This document shows positions 1 through 9,980 of a stretch of 64,000 nucleotides of DNA, piece after piece. Numbering within the stretch: position 1 is the first letter of the stretch; every line of letters begins with the position of its first letter. Both the position numbers and the translations under genes were made by a program. The stretch lies in assembly GCF_028640845.1 (NCBI RefSeq), contig NC_080543.1, forward strand, positions 98,879,825-98,943,824, given 5' to 3'. The notes beneath the pieces are model-generated. The model had not been told where the DNA came from. It saw only the letters and a program-made list of their open reading frames with translations, and did not search any database. Origin of the DNA: Ahaetulla prasina (lineage: Eukaryota; Chordata; Lepidosauria; Squamata; Colubridae).

Positions 1-600
1 TCCCCACCGTTCTGAAATGGCAACTGGGCAGACCCGACCCTACATTAATTATATTTATACATCTTCAATAATCCCTGTACATTAACCATCACTCCATCAC
101 TAGCCTCAACCCCCCAATTCCCCTCCCCCTTACCCCCCACCCCGACTTCCCAGAACAAAATGCAGGGTATCAAAACTAACAATTATAATCTAAAATAATT
201 CCTAAATTATAATCTCTAGTCTCTCCACACTTAGTCACACTCTCAATTCCCCTCGCCTTCAGAAATATATCTAATACAAATTATTTCCTAAATTTACTCA
301 TATGCTATTTGATATTTTTTTATCTGATACTTATTTTGAATATAATCAATCCACATTTTCCATTCTAAAATATATTTTTCTCGTGTATAGTCTTTCAAGT
401 AAGCAGAGATTTTTGCCATTTCTGCCAGATTTGATACTTTAAGTGTCCATTCTTCAATTGTAGGTAATTCTTCTTTCTTCCAATATTGTTTCTTCCAAAC
501 TTTTACAGTTTTCATGTTTATATATATATATAGGCGGGGTGGGATGAAGTTTATGTATAGACGGGGGTCATTTTTCCAGACAAGCCTCAACCATGAATGT
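1..600 (-). mobile_element. L1-like LINE, 3' end (ORF2 tail plus 3' UTR)
   Basis: Read on the minus strand, a coding tail ends at about position 294 and is followed by a non-coding stretch with a strongly G-rich purine block (about 105-150, seen as C runs on the plus strand). An ORF2 tail followed by a G-rich 3' UTR is the usual L1 arrangement. The element is 5'-truncated near 520-620, where the poly-A-like tail of the neighbouring LINE begins, and its 3' end may lie outside the window. The L1 assignment rests on the tail peptide and the G-rich UTR only. Confidence 0.5.
294..515 (-). pseudogene. L1-like ORF2 C-terminal fragment
   Basis: About 70 codons on the minus strand contain the segment LPTIEEWTLKVSNLAEMAK and then ILEWKMWIDYIQ, ending in a stop at 294. 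The pattern (a PTIEEW-type segment, a helical stretch, then EWKxxIDY) resembles the extreme C-terminus of vertebrate L1 ORF2, downstream of the reverse transcriptase. No catalytic region is present, so this is a dead 3' fragment. The codons upstream of about 515 do not look like L1. Confidence 0.5.
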
Positions 601-764
601 TGCATAGCTTGTGACTGCATCATTTATTTTTATTTTATTTATTTTGTCACAACATCATACAAAAAGATTATATAATATATACACATATAAACATATATAG
701 GAAGAAGAAAAGAAAAACAATAGGACAGGAACGGTAGGCACGTTTGTGCGCTTATGCACGCCCC

Positions 765-1200
765 TTATGGTCCTCTTAGGAATGGGGTGAGGTCAATAGT
801 AGAAAGTTTTTGGTTAAGGCTTTTAGGATTATGGGAAGAGACCACAGAGTCAGGTAAAGTATTCCAAGCACTGATGATTCTGTTGCAGAAGTCATATTTT
901 CTGCAATCTAGATTAAAGCGGTTTACATTAAGTTTAAATCTATTGGTTGCCCTTGTATTATTGCAATTAAAGCTGAAGTAGTCTTTGACAGGAAGGACAT
1001 TACAATAGATGATTCTGTGAGTTAAACTTAGGTCTTGTCGAAGGCGAGGGAGTTCCAAGTTTTCTAAGCCTAGGATTTCAAGTCTGGTGGGATAAGGTAT
1101 TTTGTTGTTTTCAGAGGAATGGAGAACTCTTCTTGTAAAATATTTCTGGACACGCTCAATTGTATTGATGTCAGAGATGTGGTGAGGGTTCCAAACAGGT
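765..1200 (-). pseudogene. LINE ORF C-terminal region
   Basis: Continuation of the same broken LINE gene. The last 97 codons (1058-765) match almost residue for residue the C-terminus of the copy at 28,935-29,363, including LSLTHRIIYCNVLP, YDFCNRIISAWNTLPDSVVS and the ending LTPFLRGP. Upstream (about 1058-1200) the sequence still aligns but in a shifted frame. This is the region after RT typical of CR1/L2-like ORF2, rich in basic and aromatic residues. Confidence 0.8.
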
Positions 1201-1338
1201 GAGCTGTATTCTAGAATTGGTCTAGCAAATGTTTTATATGCTCTGGTTAGTAGTGTGGTGTTTTGGAAAAGAAGCTACAAAATTAGGTTTACAACTCTTA
1301 GAGCTTTTTTGCTATGTAGTTGCAGTGGGCTTTGGCAC

Positions 1339-2655
1339 TTAGATCATTTGACATGAAAACTCCAAGGTCTTTAACGGGATGGGGTCGTCTGTAAGGTAAT
1401 GTCCATCTAGTATGTACTTAGTTTTAGAGTTCTTTTTCCTATATGTAAGACTGAGCATTTGCTGGTTGAAATTTGAGCTGCCAATTTTAGACCAAGCGGT
1501 TAGATGGTCAAGGTCATTTTGAATGATAGAAGTGTTGTCTGTGGTGTTAAATAGTTTGACATCAGCAAAGAGAACACAATTACTTGAGATATGGTCACAA
1601 AGATCATTAATGTATAGAATAAAGAGTGTTGGTCCAAGGACGCTGCCTTGAGGAACGCCACTCTTGACAGGAACAGGATTTGATAAAGCATTGCCAATTT
1701 TGACCACTTGTTGTCTGTTAGACAGAAAAGCAGATATCCATTTGTGGAGGGGTCCTGAGATGCCATAGGATGTTAGTTTAAGGAGAAGTTTATCGTGTAC
1801 TACTGAGTCAAAAGCTTTGCAGAAGTCTATGTAGATTGCATCTATTGATTTGCCTTGATCTAGATTTGAAGTCCATATGTTTTTGCAGTGGAGAAGTTGT
1901 AAGTTACATGATAACTTTTTCCTGAAACCAAATTGTTTGTTGGAGAGTAGGTTGTTAGTTTCTAAGTGTGAGGTAATGGATTGGTTGATGATAGATTCCA
2001 TGACTTTGCAGGTGACGCAGCAAAGGGAGATCGGTCTGTAGTTTTCAACTAAGCTGGGGTCTCCTTTTTTGAAGATGGGGATGACTGTGGCTAGTGACCA
2101 AAGTTTGGGAAGAGAACTGGTAGTGAAAGCTTTATCAAAGATAATACTTAGGGGTTCAGCTATATTAATGGAAAGTTTTTTTAAGAAATATGCACATAGT
2201 CCATCTGGTCCAATAGAAAGCGATGGTTTTAAGTTGTGAAGAGCTTTACCAACGTTGTCTTCTGTGAAATCTATATGAGTTAAATCATCATAGTCATTGC
2301 TGGTTCGTTTGTGGAATGTTGGATATGTGTTATCGGAGTTAACAAAAACTGAGCCAAAGAAAATGTTGAAGAGGTTTGCTTTGACTGTTTTGTCATTGCA
2401 TTCTTTGTTGTTAGAATCTTTTAGTGGTGGGATGGATCTTGAGTCTTTAAGTTTATTGTTGACAAAATTATAAAAGGCACGATTGGAATTTGTGCATAGA
2501 AGGTTCTCTTCTTGCTTGGTGTGGTAATTTGTACATTCAGTTTTTATTTGGTTGCATATGTTTCTGTAGCGGTTTCTGAAATTTGTAACATAGCCTTTTT
2601 TGTTTCTTTTCCAGAAACAAATCATCTGGATGGCTTTGGAATTTGGAATTAGCAA
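1339..2655 (-). pseudogene. Non-LTR retrotransposon reverse transcriptase (broken)
   Basis: An open stretch of 438 codons with the RT core in order: the FKKGDP...NYRPISL region (about residues 196-210), YIDFCKAFDSV (275-285, first catalytic Asp), GVPQGSVLGPTLF (333-345), then FADVKLF at 363-369. A related copy near 32.27 kb reads FADDVKLF, so one catalytic Asp codon has been removed here by an in-frame 3-nt loss in a GAT-GAT run. The reading frame ends prematurely after the region downstream of the active site; the remaining C-terminus continues in other frames to 765. No endonuclease domain is left, because the copy is 5'-truncated. Confidence 0.85.
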
Positions 2656-2690
2656 ATGCTTGGATGTTAATGTAATCTACTCAATTTAAT

Positions 2691-4077
2691 CTCAACATTT
2701 CTTTGCTCACTTTTCTGCCTCCAGATTCTGACCAATATTCTTGTCTTCAAGCCATTCTGGTGATTGAAAAAGTATCAACCATTTTATTGCATTGTGTGCT
2801 AGTTATGATGTTACATTGAAACAAGAGAAGGAACACCCAGAAGAGTGAGAGATCCAAGAAATAGTTGTAAATATGAGCAAATGATTCTAGAGAAAAGGAC
2901 ATCAAATATCTGAAAGACACCAGAAACCAGAATCAGAGCCTAGGAATAAAAATTATAGGGCAGAAGATTTCACAAAGGAAAATCACTGCATATCAATGGA
3001 TCAGTCTTTCTTAAAGCACCATATTTGCCTTCACTAAATAAATTCAAGCAGACATTGTTTTGAGGAGCATTGATTTAAACTCCTTCCAGCTTTATTATTT
3101 TTAAATTATGAATAATCCATATTTTGTCCTTTGTCTCTCTGAGTTGAATAAAAGATTTCACATACCATCACATCTGCAGATGCTGCCCTTAGAAGTGGAT
3201 GTGTGGTTGATGACTGATGAGTTGGAGGTTGTTTGATCTTTATGCAGATACCAGTACATATGAAATCAAGAGCAGGAGTGTCATTTGGAAGGAGAGCATA
3301 TATTGTCCATCCTATTGTTTATGTTGGGCAGTTAAGCTACTTTCTTCATTTTTCAATTGCTTACTATTACTATCCTACTTTTTTCCTATCAACCTAACCT
3401 ATGTAGTGACGGAACATTTTTTTTCCCCTAGCAGGCAATCCAGCTTCCTGAGTGAATGTGACCTGCCCACATCTGCTGCAAGTTCTGGCAAGCATCAATA
3501 CCACAGGCGTGTGCAATTTTAATTGATATTATATTCCCCAGAGCAAAAGTAGAGGCAGCTGAGCTCAGCCAGTTAAGGGTCACGTGGCCAATAAATGTAG
3601 GCTGGCAGATCTGGATTGCAAAAATCCAGATGACTATTAAATGTTAGTGTAGAGTTTCTTTGCTGCCATTGAGTGGCCATTCAGATTTTTGCAGACAAAA
3701 TCAGGTAGCCTTAATTTTTATTTTCCTTACTTTCCCAGTATTCTTTGGCTGGCTTCTTGTTGCTAACCAGTTTTTTATAATTCTTTAGAAAACATTAATG
3801 AAGGGACAAGGTCCTGAAGCAACCTTAAAATCAAAGAGTGAAAAAATCTGCAGAATTGGACAAAAGATAAGAAGCAAAGCCTGTGCATATATGGCCAATT
3901 CATCATCAGATGCACTAGGAAGAGGTTATACAAAACATATAAATGCATATAGAGGCTACTCAAAATCATCTTTTGGTTTTCTATAAGAAGACAATGCCCA
4001 TTAGAGAAGTTTGCATGCTTACATTTCTATTACATGTGTTTCCTCTCCTCTCTCCACATTGTTTCCATCCTATCACC
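2691..4077. other. Intergenic, nothing recognised
   Basis: AT-rich sequence with no supported gene. Open frames here are short and show no known motif. No repeat family was recognised. Confidence 0.5.
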
Positions 4078-4085
4078 ACCTATGG

Positions 4086-4219
4086 CAATGTTTCTCAACT
4101 GTGGCAGCTTGAAGATGTGGGACTTCAACTTCCAGAATTCCTCAGCCAGCCTTGCTGGCTGACAAATTCAGGAAGCTGGAGTCCACACTACTTCAAGTTG
4201 CCAAGGTTGAGAAACACTT
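4086..4219. mobile_element. hAT-like palindromic MITE (family A)
   Basis: A 134-bp non-autonomous element with inverted ends: the left end reads CAATGTTTCTCAACTGTGGC and the right end, reverse-complemented, reads AAGTGTTTCTCAACCTTGGC. It is flanked by a perfect 8-bp direct repeat ACCTATGG (4078-4085 and 4220-4227), the duplication length of hAT transposons. Internally it has the CTTCAACTTCCAGAATTC core shared with the copies near 10.5, 20.8, 32.1, 50.8 and 57.2 kb. Confidence 0.85.
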
Positions 4220-4227
4220 ACCTATGG

Positions 4228-4894
4228 AAATATGATTTAGGACTGCCACATATTGAAGAAAAACAGGGAAGAATTATAGAACACAACCACTTTATCTGTG
4301 CTGATTTTATTTATCATTAGGAGGAGTTTTTCATGTTATATGGTTCTGAGAATGAACGTACATCTCTTGAGTTTATTTACCAGCAGTAATACAAATTCTT
4401 AGGTAATCCCAGATTTTTCATCTATGAAATGAAAACAGTATTTGTATTATGATAGGAATCCCCTTGCTGTACAACACTTCATTGTGTTCATTCTAATAGA
4501 TATTTTCCTGCATAATATCTCTTGTTTTCGAGTTCAGTTGGAGAAATAAAAGTAAACTATGATAGCCTTAAAGATAATCACTGTGGAATTCATGGGAAAA
4601 ACTGCTAAGTGAATCCCTCATCTTTCATCTTATATGACTCTCCTTCATTCTACACATTAATAGAATCAAGGAAGCATGAAGAACATAAAATTATAATGCT
4701 TTCAGCCTGCAACTTTAAAATCGAGATGTTTTATTCCCCTGGCTTGTATTCAGTTGGGTAAATTATCCATCACATGGTCCATCTACTTGATATGATTTTT
4801 TGCTGCATGAGACAAAGGGCAATATGAAATCCTCTGCTCTCCATATTTGAAAACTACTGATTCCATTTGAATCTTACTTCAGTACTCAGTTAAG
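4228..4894. other. Intergenic, nothing recognised
   Basis: AT-rich non-coding sequence between a MITE and the Gypsy element. No gene or repeat recognised. Confidence 0.5.
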
Positions 4895-4899
4895 ACTAG

Positions 4900-5086
4900 T
4901 GTAATGTATTTGAATTTCAGGAGGAAAATTTGGGCGGGAAATTGGACGTAGCTGATTGGCTGATGCCTCAGCCAAAATACTATTTAAAGAGGGGTTTTGC
5001 CTGTTGGTTTTTGCTGGGATCACAATAAACCAAAGAGCTGGTGTCACTTGTACCATCTCCTGCCTCTTCATTGCCCGAACTTAACA
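4900..5086 (+). repeat. Gypsy 5' LTR
   Basis: 187 bp starting TGTAATG and ending CTTAACA. It contains a TATA-like TATTTAAAG (about 4980) and an AATAAA polyadenylation-type hexamer (about 5025), so U3, R and U5 functions fit in a very short LTR. It differs from the 3' LTR at seven positions by eye. Confidence 0.95.
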
Positions 5087-5087
5087 T

Positions 5088-5105
5088 TGGCGACGAAGGT
5101 GGGAT
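5088..5105 (+). other. Primer binding site, tRNA-Ser(GCT)-like
   Basis: TGGCGACGAAGGTGGGAT starts one base after the LTR. It begins with TGG, pairing with a tRNA CCA end, and matches the complement of the vertebrate tRNA-Ser(GCT) 3' end with two mismatches by recall of that tRNA. It primes minus-strand DNA synthesis in intact relatives. Confidence 0.75.
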
Positions 5106-5188
5106 ATTGAAGGCAGTGAGACTAGGAAAAGAGCTGAAGGAGCAACGTAACTTCAAACCCAGCCAGTATCAAGGGCGGATACATAGCG

Positions 5189-5562
5189 ATGTCTAGCTAT
5201 ACGCCGCCAGCGCCATTCAACCCAGCCAAGGAGAAATGGGGGTCGTACATGGCTCGTTTCGAGCGTTTCCTCGAAGCTAACGAACTGCAAGGAGTATCGG
5301 ATAATCGGAAGCGAGCATACTTCCTGAGCCACTGTGGGCCAGAAGTCTTCGATACCGCTGAATCGCTGTCAGAACCAACACCGGTACAGTCGGTGCCATG
5401 GCAAATGTTACAGACGACACTACGAGCACACTACGCGCCGGTGCCATCGAAGTTTGTACAACGGTTCGAGTTGAGGCAAAGAGTTCAGCGAGAGGGCGAA
5501 TCGATAAGCGTGTACATGGCCGCGTTAAGGAAAGCCGCAAACCACTGTGAGTATAGAGACTT
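5189..5562 (+). pseudogene. gag: Gypsy gag, N-terminal part (interrupted)
   Basis: Encodes MSSYTPPAPFNPAKEKWGSY and continues with a Gypsy capsid-like region (FERFLEANEL, KRAYFLSHCGPEVFDTAESL, LRAHYAPVPSKFVQRFELRQ, SISVYMAALRKAANHCEYRD). The start is the first ATG about 100 nt after the 5' LTR, in the expected leader position. The genuine frame stops at the CR1 insertion after codon GAC (5558-5560) plus TT; the codons to 5608 come from the insert. The matching downstream half resumes at 5963 in another frame, because the 400-bp insert is not a multiple of three. Confidence 0.85.
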
Positions 5563-5962
5563 ACATAACATAACATCAGAGTTGGAAGGGACCTTGGAGG
5601 CCTTCTAGTCCAACCCCCTGCCCAGGCAGGAAACCCTACACCATCTCAGTCAGATGGTTATCCAACATTTTCTTAAAAATTTCCAGTGTTGGAGCATTCA
5701 CAACTTCTGAAGGCAAGTCGTTCCACTTATTAATTGTTCTAACTGTCAGGAAATTTCTCCTTAGTTCTAAGTTGCTTCTTTCTTTGATCAGTTTCCACCC
5801 ATTGCTTCTTGTTCTACTCTCAGGTGCTTTGGAGAACAGCCCGACTCCCTCTTCTTTGTGGCAGCCCCTGAGATATTGGAACACAGCTATCATGTCTCCC
5901 CTAGTCCTTCTTTTTGTTAAACTAGACATACCCAGTTCCTGCTTGGAGGACTTGGAGGACTT
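5563..5962 (-). mobile_element. CR1 LINE 3' fragment inserted in gag
   Basis: A 400-bp insertion on the minus strand. Its 3' end is at the low coordinate (about 5571, CAGAGTTGGAAGGGACCTTG on the plus strand), and the segment closely parallels the CR1 copy at 15.1-15.45 kb, including TCATGTCTCCCCTAGTCCTT and AAACTAGACAT. It encodes the C-terminal residues KRRTRGDMIAVFQYLRG of CR1 ORF2. The pentamer GACTT flanks it (5558-5562 and 5958-5962). At its 5' end the target-derived TTGGAGGAC occurs three times in a row (5943-5969). Confidence 0.85.
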
Positions 5963-6775
5963 GGAGGACTCTTTATTAGAATAGCTCATTTGTGGGGTCA
6001 GGGACATCCGACTACAGAGGCGGCTGCTGTTGAAAAGCAACCTAAACCTGGCGATAGCCCTGGATGAGGCCAGGGCACACGAGATGTCCACCAAAGCGGC
6101 GGAAACCTTACAAAAGCCGAACACGCCAAATGCCGCAGCGAAAGCAATGCCAGTCCACAGTGAAGAAATCCAGGCCAAATCGGATGGTGAAGAAGAGGAA
6201 GAGGTCTTCCACACCGGGAGGCCGGAGAGAGGCGACCGGGACGAGTGCGTGAGTTGCAGAGGCCAACACCAACGACAGAATTGCAGGTTCAAAGACGCAA
6301 TTTGTCGGTGGTGTGAAAAGAAAGGACACATAGCTCAGGCCTGCCAAGCCTCTCAACCTTCCCGCCCAAGATTCAAACCGGCCAATCAACAGGGCGCCAG
6401 ATCCGTGAAGCGGCCAGGGATTGGTCAGTTCAAAAAGGGCGCGAAGTTGAATCAGACCACTGTGAGAGTGGGCCACGCATCGACACGGCTAGAGAAGAAA
6501 ATATTCACCAAGACACACATCGAAGGAGTGCAAGGTAAAATGGAGGTGGATACCGGCTCATCAATCACGATTATGTCTTGGGACACAATCGCAAGGGACT
6601 TGCCAGACGTCGCGAAACGCCAGCTGCAACCCCAAAAGCTGAGAGTGCAAGACTACCAGGGGAACCGAATCCCCGTTCGAGGAGTCACATCCGTCAGAGT
6701 GAAATATGGACAATTCAAGAAAACCCTGCCGATCATCATCGTAGATTGGAACCTGCCCAGTTTGCTAGGACTGGT
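5963..6775 (+). pseudogene. gag-pro: Gypsy gag C-terminus and protease
   Basis: Continuation of gag after the insertion: a TAG at 5982-5984 is followed by an open frame (LICGVRDIRLQRRLLLKSNL onward). Counting from the Met at 6030, two zinc knuckles follow, CVSCRGQHQRQNC (73-85) and CRWCEKKGHIAQAC (92-105), which bind genomic RNA. The aspartic protease signature VDTGSS (173-178, D174) and the later LLGL segment mark protease. The frame is lost right after LLGL near 6771-6780, where a CTGGT/CTGGA/CTGG run suggests a 5-bp tandem expansion. The conserved DWFRALGMEV continues in another frame. Confidence 0.88.
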
Positions 6776-8232
6776 CTGGACTGGTTCAGAGCCTTGGGCA
6801 TGGAGGTAACCGGGGTTCACCGAAGCGGAGTCAACCTGAAGGACAAATTATTGAGAGAATTCGAGGACATTTTCCAAGACTGCCTGGGCAAGTATGTGGG
6901 GACCCCCATTTCATTCAATTTGGACCCCCAGGTGGCTCCCATTAGATTAAAAGCTAGGAGGGTCCCGTTCGCCCTAAAACCCAAGACTGACAGGGAACTA
7001 GACAAATTAGTAAGCCAGGGAATACTAGTCTCCGTCGACCATGCAAAATGGGAGACACCAATAGTGACCCCAGTCAAACCGGACGGATCAGTCCGGATTT
7101 GCGCTGACTATAAGGCAACGCTTAACAAAGCATTGCAAAAGAGTGTTTACCCCATTCCCATAGTGTTGCACTCGTTAGGACAAGGACAGGTTTTTGCCAA
7201 TCTCGATCTGGCCCAAGCCTACCAACAATTACCAGTTGACGGCGAAACGGCCGAAGCGCAGACGATTGTCACACATCGGGGTGCTTTTAAATGCACTCGA
7301 CTTCAATTCGGAGTTAGCGTAGCCCCCGGGTTATTCCAAAACCTAATGGAGCGGCTCCTACAAGGTCTACCGGGAGTAGTCCCATATTTCGACGATGTAC
7401 TGGTATCGGCAGAAAACTCAGAAGAATTAGGGGTCAAATTGCGGAAGGTTTTGGGCATTTTCAGGTCTGTGGGGCTTAAGGTTAAACTCAACAAATGCCA
7501 GATAGGAGTTGAATCTGTAGAATTCTTGGGTTACCGGATAGATAAGGAAGGCATCCACCCAATGGAGAGCAAAGTGCGAGCCATTAGAAAGGCCCCAACC
7601 CCAAAAAACAAAACAGAATTACAAGCATTTTTGGGGCTTGTAAATTTCTATGCGGTATTTTTAAAAAATAAGGCAACGGTAGCTGAACCGCTACATAAGC
7701 TGCTAGCGAAAAAAGCTGTTTGGACTTGGGGCAGGGTTGAGGCTAAGGCATTTGAAGGAGTTAAGAATCTTTTGTCCAGCGATAGCCTTCTGATTCAGTA
7801 CAATGGGACATTGCCACTAGTACTAGTTTGTGATGCATCACCCTATGGGGTAGGGGCTGTCCTCAGCCACAGGTTACCAAACAGTTCAGAAGCCCCTATC
7901 GCATATTTTTCCCGCACAATGTCCGCAGCGGAAAGGAACTATAGCCAACTAGGTCGGGAAGTCCTGGCTATAGTTTCTGGGGTTAAAAAATTCCACAAAT
8001 ACCTGTTTGGGCGGCAATTTGAAATAGTCACAGACCACAGACTTTTATTGGGACTCTTGGCGGGGGACCGTCCAACACCGGTTGCATTATCACCCAGACT
8101 GACCCGTTGGACTATTTCCCTGGCAGCATATTTGTACAAACTGTCTCACCGACCGGGCAAAGATTTGGGACATGCGGACACTTTAAGTAAATGCCCATTG
8201 CCAGAGATTATCGAAGACCCGACCCCAGGACG
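6776..8232 (+). pseudogene. pol: Gypsy pol: reverse transcriptase and RNase H
   Basis: The open frame formally begins at 6578, but its first 66 codons are an off-frame reading of protease; genuine pol starts at about 6776 (LDWFRALGMEVTG). Numbering from 6578: RT motifs ICADYK (174-179), NLDLAQAY (208-215, catalytic Asp) and PYFDDVLV (269-276, the YxDD box with Phe). RNase H shows VCDASPYGVGAVLS (D419), GREVL (E461), VTDHRLL (D486) and HADTLS (D534). All expected acidic residues are present, so RT and RNase H look intact locally. The frame breaks just after PLPEIIEDPTPG by a probable single-base loss near 8229. Confidence 0.92.
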
Positions 8233-9636
8233 CCCGTCTTGTTAATTGACTCTTTGGACTCTGGCCCAGTCACATCTGCGGAAGTGACTAGGGCATCTTG
8301 CAAAGACATTGTCATAAGAACTGTGATCGGTTGGGTGCAGAGGGGATGGCCCACTGCACCGGGGGATCGTTTCAAAGAATTTACAAAAAAGCATTCGGAA
8401 CTGTCGGTACAAGGGGGTTGTTTGTTATGGGGGGATAGGGTGGTTATTCCAGAGAAATTACAAGGGCATGTGTTGGAACTATTGCATGTGGGCCACCTGG
8501 GGATTGTGAGGATGAAGAGTCTAGCGAGAAGTTATGTGTGGTGGCCACAAATGGATAAAGACATTAGCGACCGGGTAGGGAAATGCCAAGCATGTCAAGA
8601 ATCAAGGCCACTACCCCCAACAGCCCCCATAAGGGATTGGGAGAAACCCCAAGGTCCTTGGTCCAGGATCCATATAGATTTTGCCGGGCCGTTCCATGGG
8701 CAGACCTTCTTAATTGTGGTAGATGCCTACTCGAAGTGGTTAGAAATATTAATCATGAAAACCACAACAGCGGAAGCTGTAATCACCGTATTGAGGCATC
8801 TATTTGTGACACACGGGTTGCCCGACACTCTGGTGTCCGATAATGGCCCACAATTCACGGCCACCCAGTTTGAGGGGTACTTGGCAGAAGAGGGCATCCG
8901 ACATGTTCTCTCGGCGCCTTTCCACCCGGCGACGAACGGACTTGCAGAACATTTCATACGTAGTGCCAAGGAAGCGCTATCTAGAATTAGCCCAGGAGAT
9001 TGGCAATCCAAAATTGACACCTTCCTGGCAGTCCAACATAGAACTCCCTGTGTGACCACCGGCCACAGCCCATCGGAGTTACTAATGGGTAGAAGACTCC
9101 GATGCCCCCTAGATCAGTTAAACCCAACATACTCCCCTGATGGGTACCAAAACACAAGGGGACGAACCAGAACAATGACAACAAGTGACCCGGTATGGGC
9201 ACATAACTATGGTGAGGGCCCAGCGTGGCTAAAGGGAACAATTGTAGGAGTGACGGGTCCAAAGTCATACATAGTGGACATGGGGGATGGCCGAGTGTGG
9301 AGACGCCACATAGATCAATTACGAAAAAGAATACAAAATCCAGAAACCAAACAGCCAGACCCTGACTACCCAATATTTGAACCAACAGCTAACTCAATCC
9401 CGAGGCGATCGAAGGACTTAGCTGAGTCTGAAGAAGTCCAGCGACGCCAACCGGCTCCTCCAGAGGACAGCAGGGATGACTCTGCCAATAATCCAGGGCC
9501 GGATGGCCCAGAGGAGGAGCTGGGAGGAACAAACAGTCCCTCCGACCAGCTCGACTCACTCCCAGGGAATGAATTGCGCAGGTCAGAAAGAGTTAGGAGA
9601 CGCCCTGTCTACCTGTGTGACTACGTGAAAAAATAA
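8230..9636 (+). pseudogene. pol: Gypsy pol: integrase
   Basis: Open frame 8191-9636; the first dozen codons are off-frame and genuine protein resumes at TPVLLIDSLDSGPV. The HHCC zinc region comprises LLHVGHLG (residues 97-104) and CQAC (132-135). Catalytic core: HIDFAG (D163), VSDNGPQF (D217) and NGLAEH (E253), with exactly 35 residues between the last two. Then come the LLMGRRLRCPLDQL segment, a GPKSYIVDMGDGRVWRRH region like the GPY/F module, and a charged tail ending RRRPVYLCDYVKK. No chromodomain is seen. It is intact as an integrase but cut off from the upstream pol frame by the 1-nt shift. Confidence 0.92.
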
Positions 9637-9685
9637 CATGCAAATATATGCAAAAAAACTATGTAAATATGGTTCAATGTGTTCT

Positions 9686-9698
9686 GGGAGGGGAAGAG
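9686..9698 (+). other. Gypsy polypurine tract
   Basis: GGGAGGGGAAGAG lies directly before the 3' LTR. It is the expected plus-strand primer site. The second Gypsy copy has the near-identical GGGAGGGGAGGAG before its LTR. Confidence 0.9.
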
Positions 9699-9885
9699 TG
9701 TAATGTATTTGAATTTCAGGAGGGAAATTTGGGTGGGAAATTGCACGTTGCTGATTGGCTGATGCCTTAGCCAAAATACTATTTAAAGAGGGGTTTTGCC
9801 TGTTGGTTTTTGCTGGGATCACAATAAACCAAAGAGCTGTTGTCACTTGTACCGTCTCCTGCCTCTTCATTGCCCGAACTTAACA
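9699..9885 (+). repeat. Gypsy 3' LTR
   Basis: 187 bp, the same length as the 5' LTR and about 96% identical by eye, ending CTTAACA. It is followed directly by the target duplication ACTAG (9886-9890). Confidence 0.95.
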
Positions 9886-9980
9886 ACTAGCATCTTCTAC
9901 TAAACCTGAGCAAAACTGCTTAATTTCTGTCCTAGCACACAATTCTTACCTGTAGATATAAAAATCTTAGATAACTATAT

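Larger units (their letters stand above)
622..2690 (-). mobile_element. CR1/L2/Rex-superclade LINE, 5'-truncated
   Basis: A minus-strand non-LTR retrotransposon. It starts (in element direction) inside the N-terminal part of the RT region near 2690 and runs through RT and the C-terminal region to a 3' UTR at 622-763. The UTR carries a characteristic block (GGGGCGTGCATAAGCGCA on the minus strand) and an A-rich tail of AAATA/AAAATA units at 622-652. The same 3' block recurs at 19.84 kb and 29.36 kb, so three copies of this family lie in the window. Exact clade (Rex1/Babar, L2 or CR1) cannot be settled without alignment. Confidence 0.85.
4900..9885 (+). mobile_element. Ty3/Gypsy LTR retrotransposon, complete structure, inactivated
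   Basis: A 4,986-bp element bounded by the 5-bp target duplication ACTAG (4895-4899 and 9886-9890), with TG...CA LTRs of 187 bp each. Order: 5' LTR, tRNA-Ser-like primer site, gag with two zinc knuckles, protease, RT, RNase H, integrase, polypurine tract, 3' LTR. RT before integrase identifies the Ty3/Gypsy order. My count gives 7 differences between the two LTRs (3.7%), so insertion is fairly recent relative to the older repeats around it. Four lesions block expression: a 400-bp CR1 insertion in gag, a TAG codon at 5982-5984, a shift near 6771-6780 and a 1-nt loss near 8229. The lineage may be Mag-like (PBS type, no chromodomain seen), which is an inference. Confidence 0.95.

Noticed and set aside
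3798..4320. Open frames upstream of and across the MITE
   Set aside because: Short, without motifs, and one reads straight through the palindromic MITE.
5636..6331. 231-codon minus-strand frame across gag
   Set aside because: A fusion of the CR1 fragment with antisense gag; only the CR1 part is meaningful.
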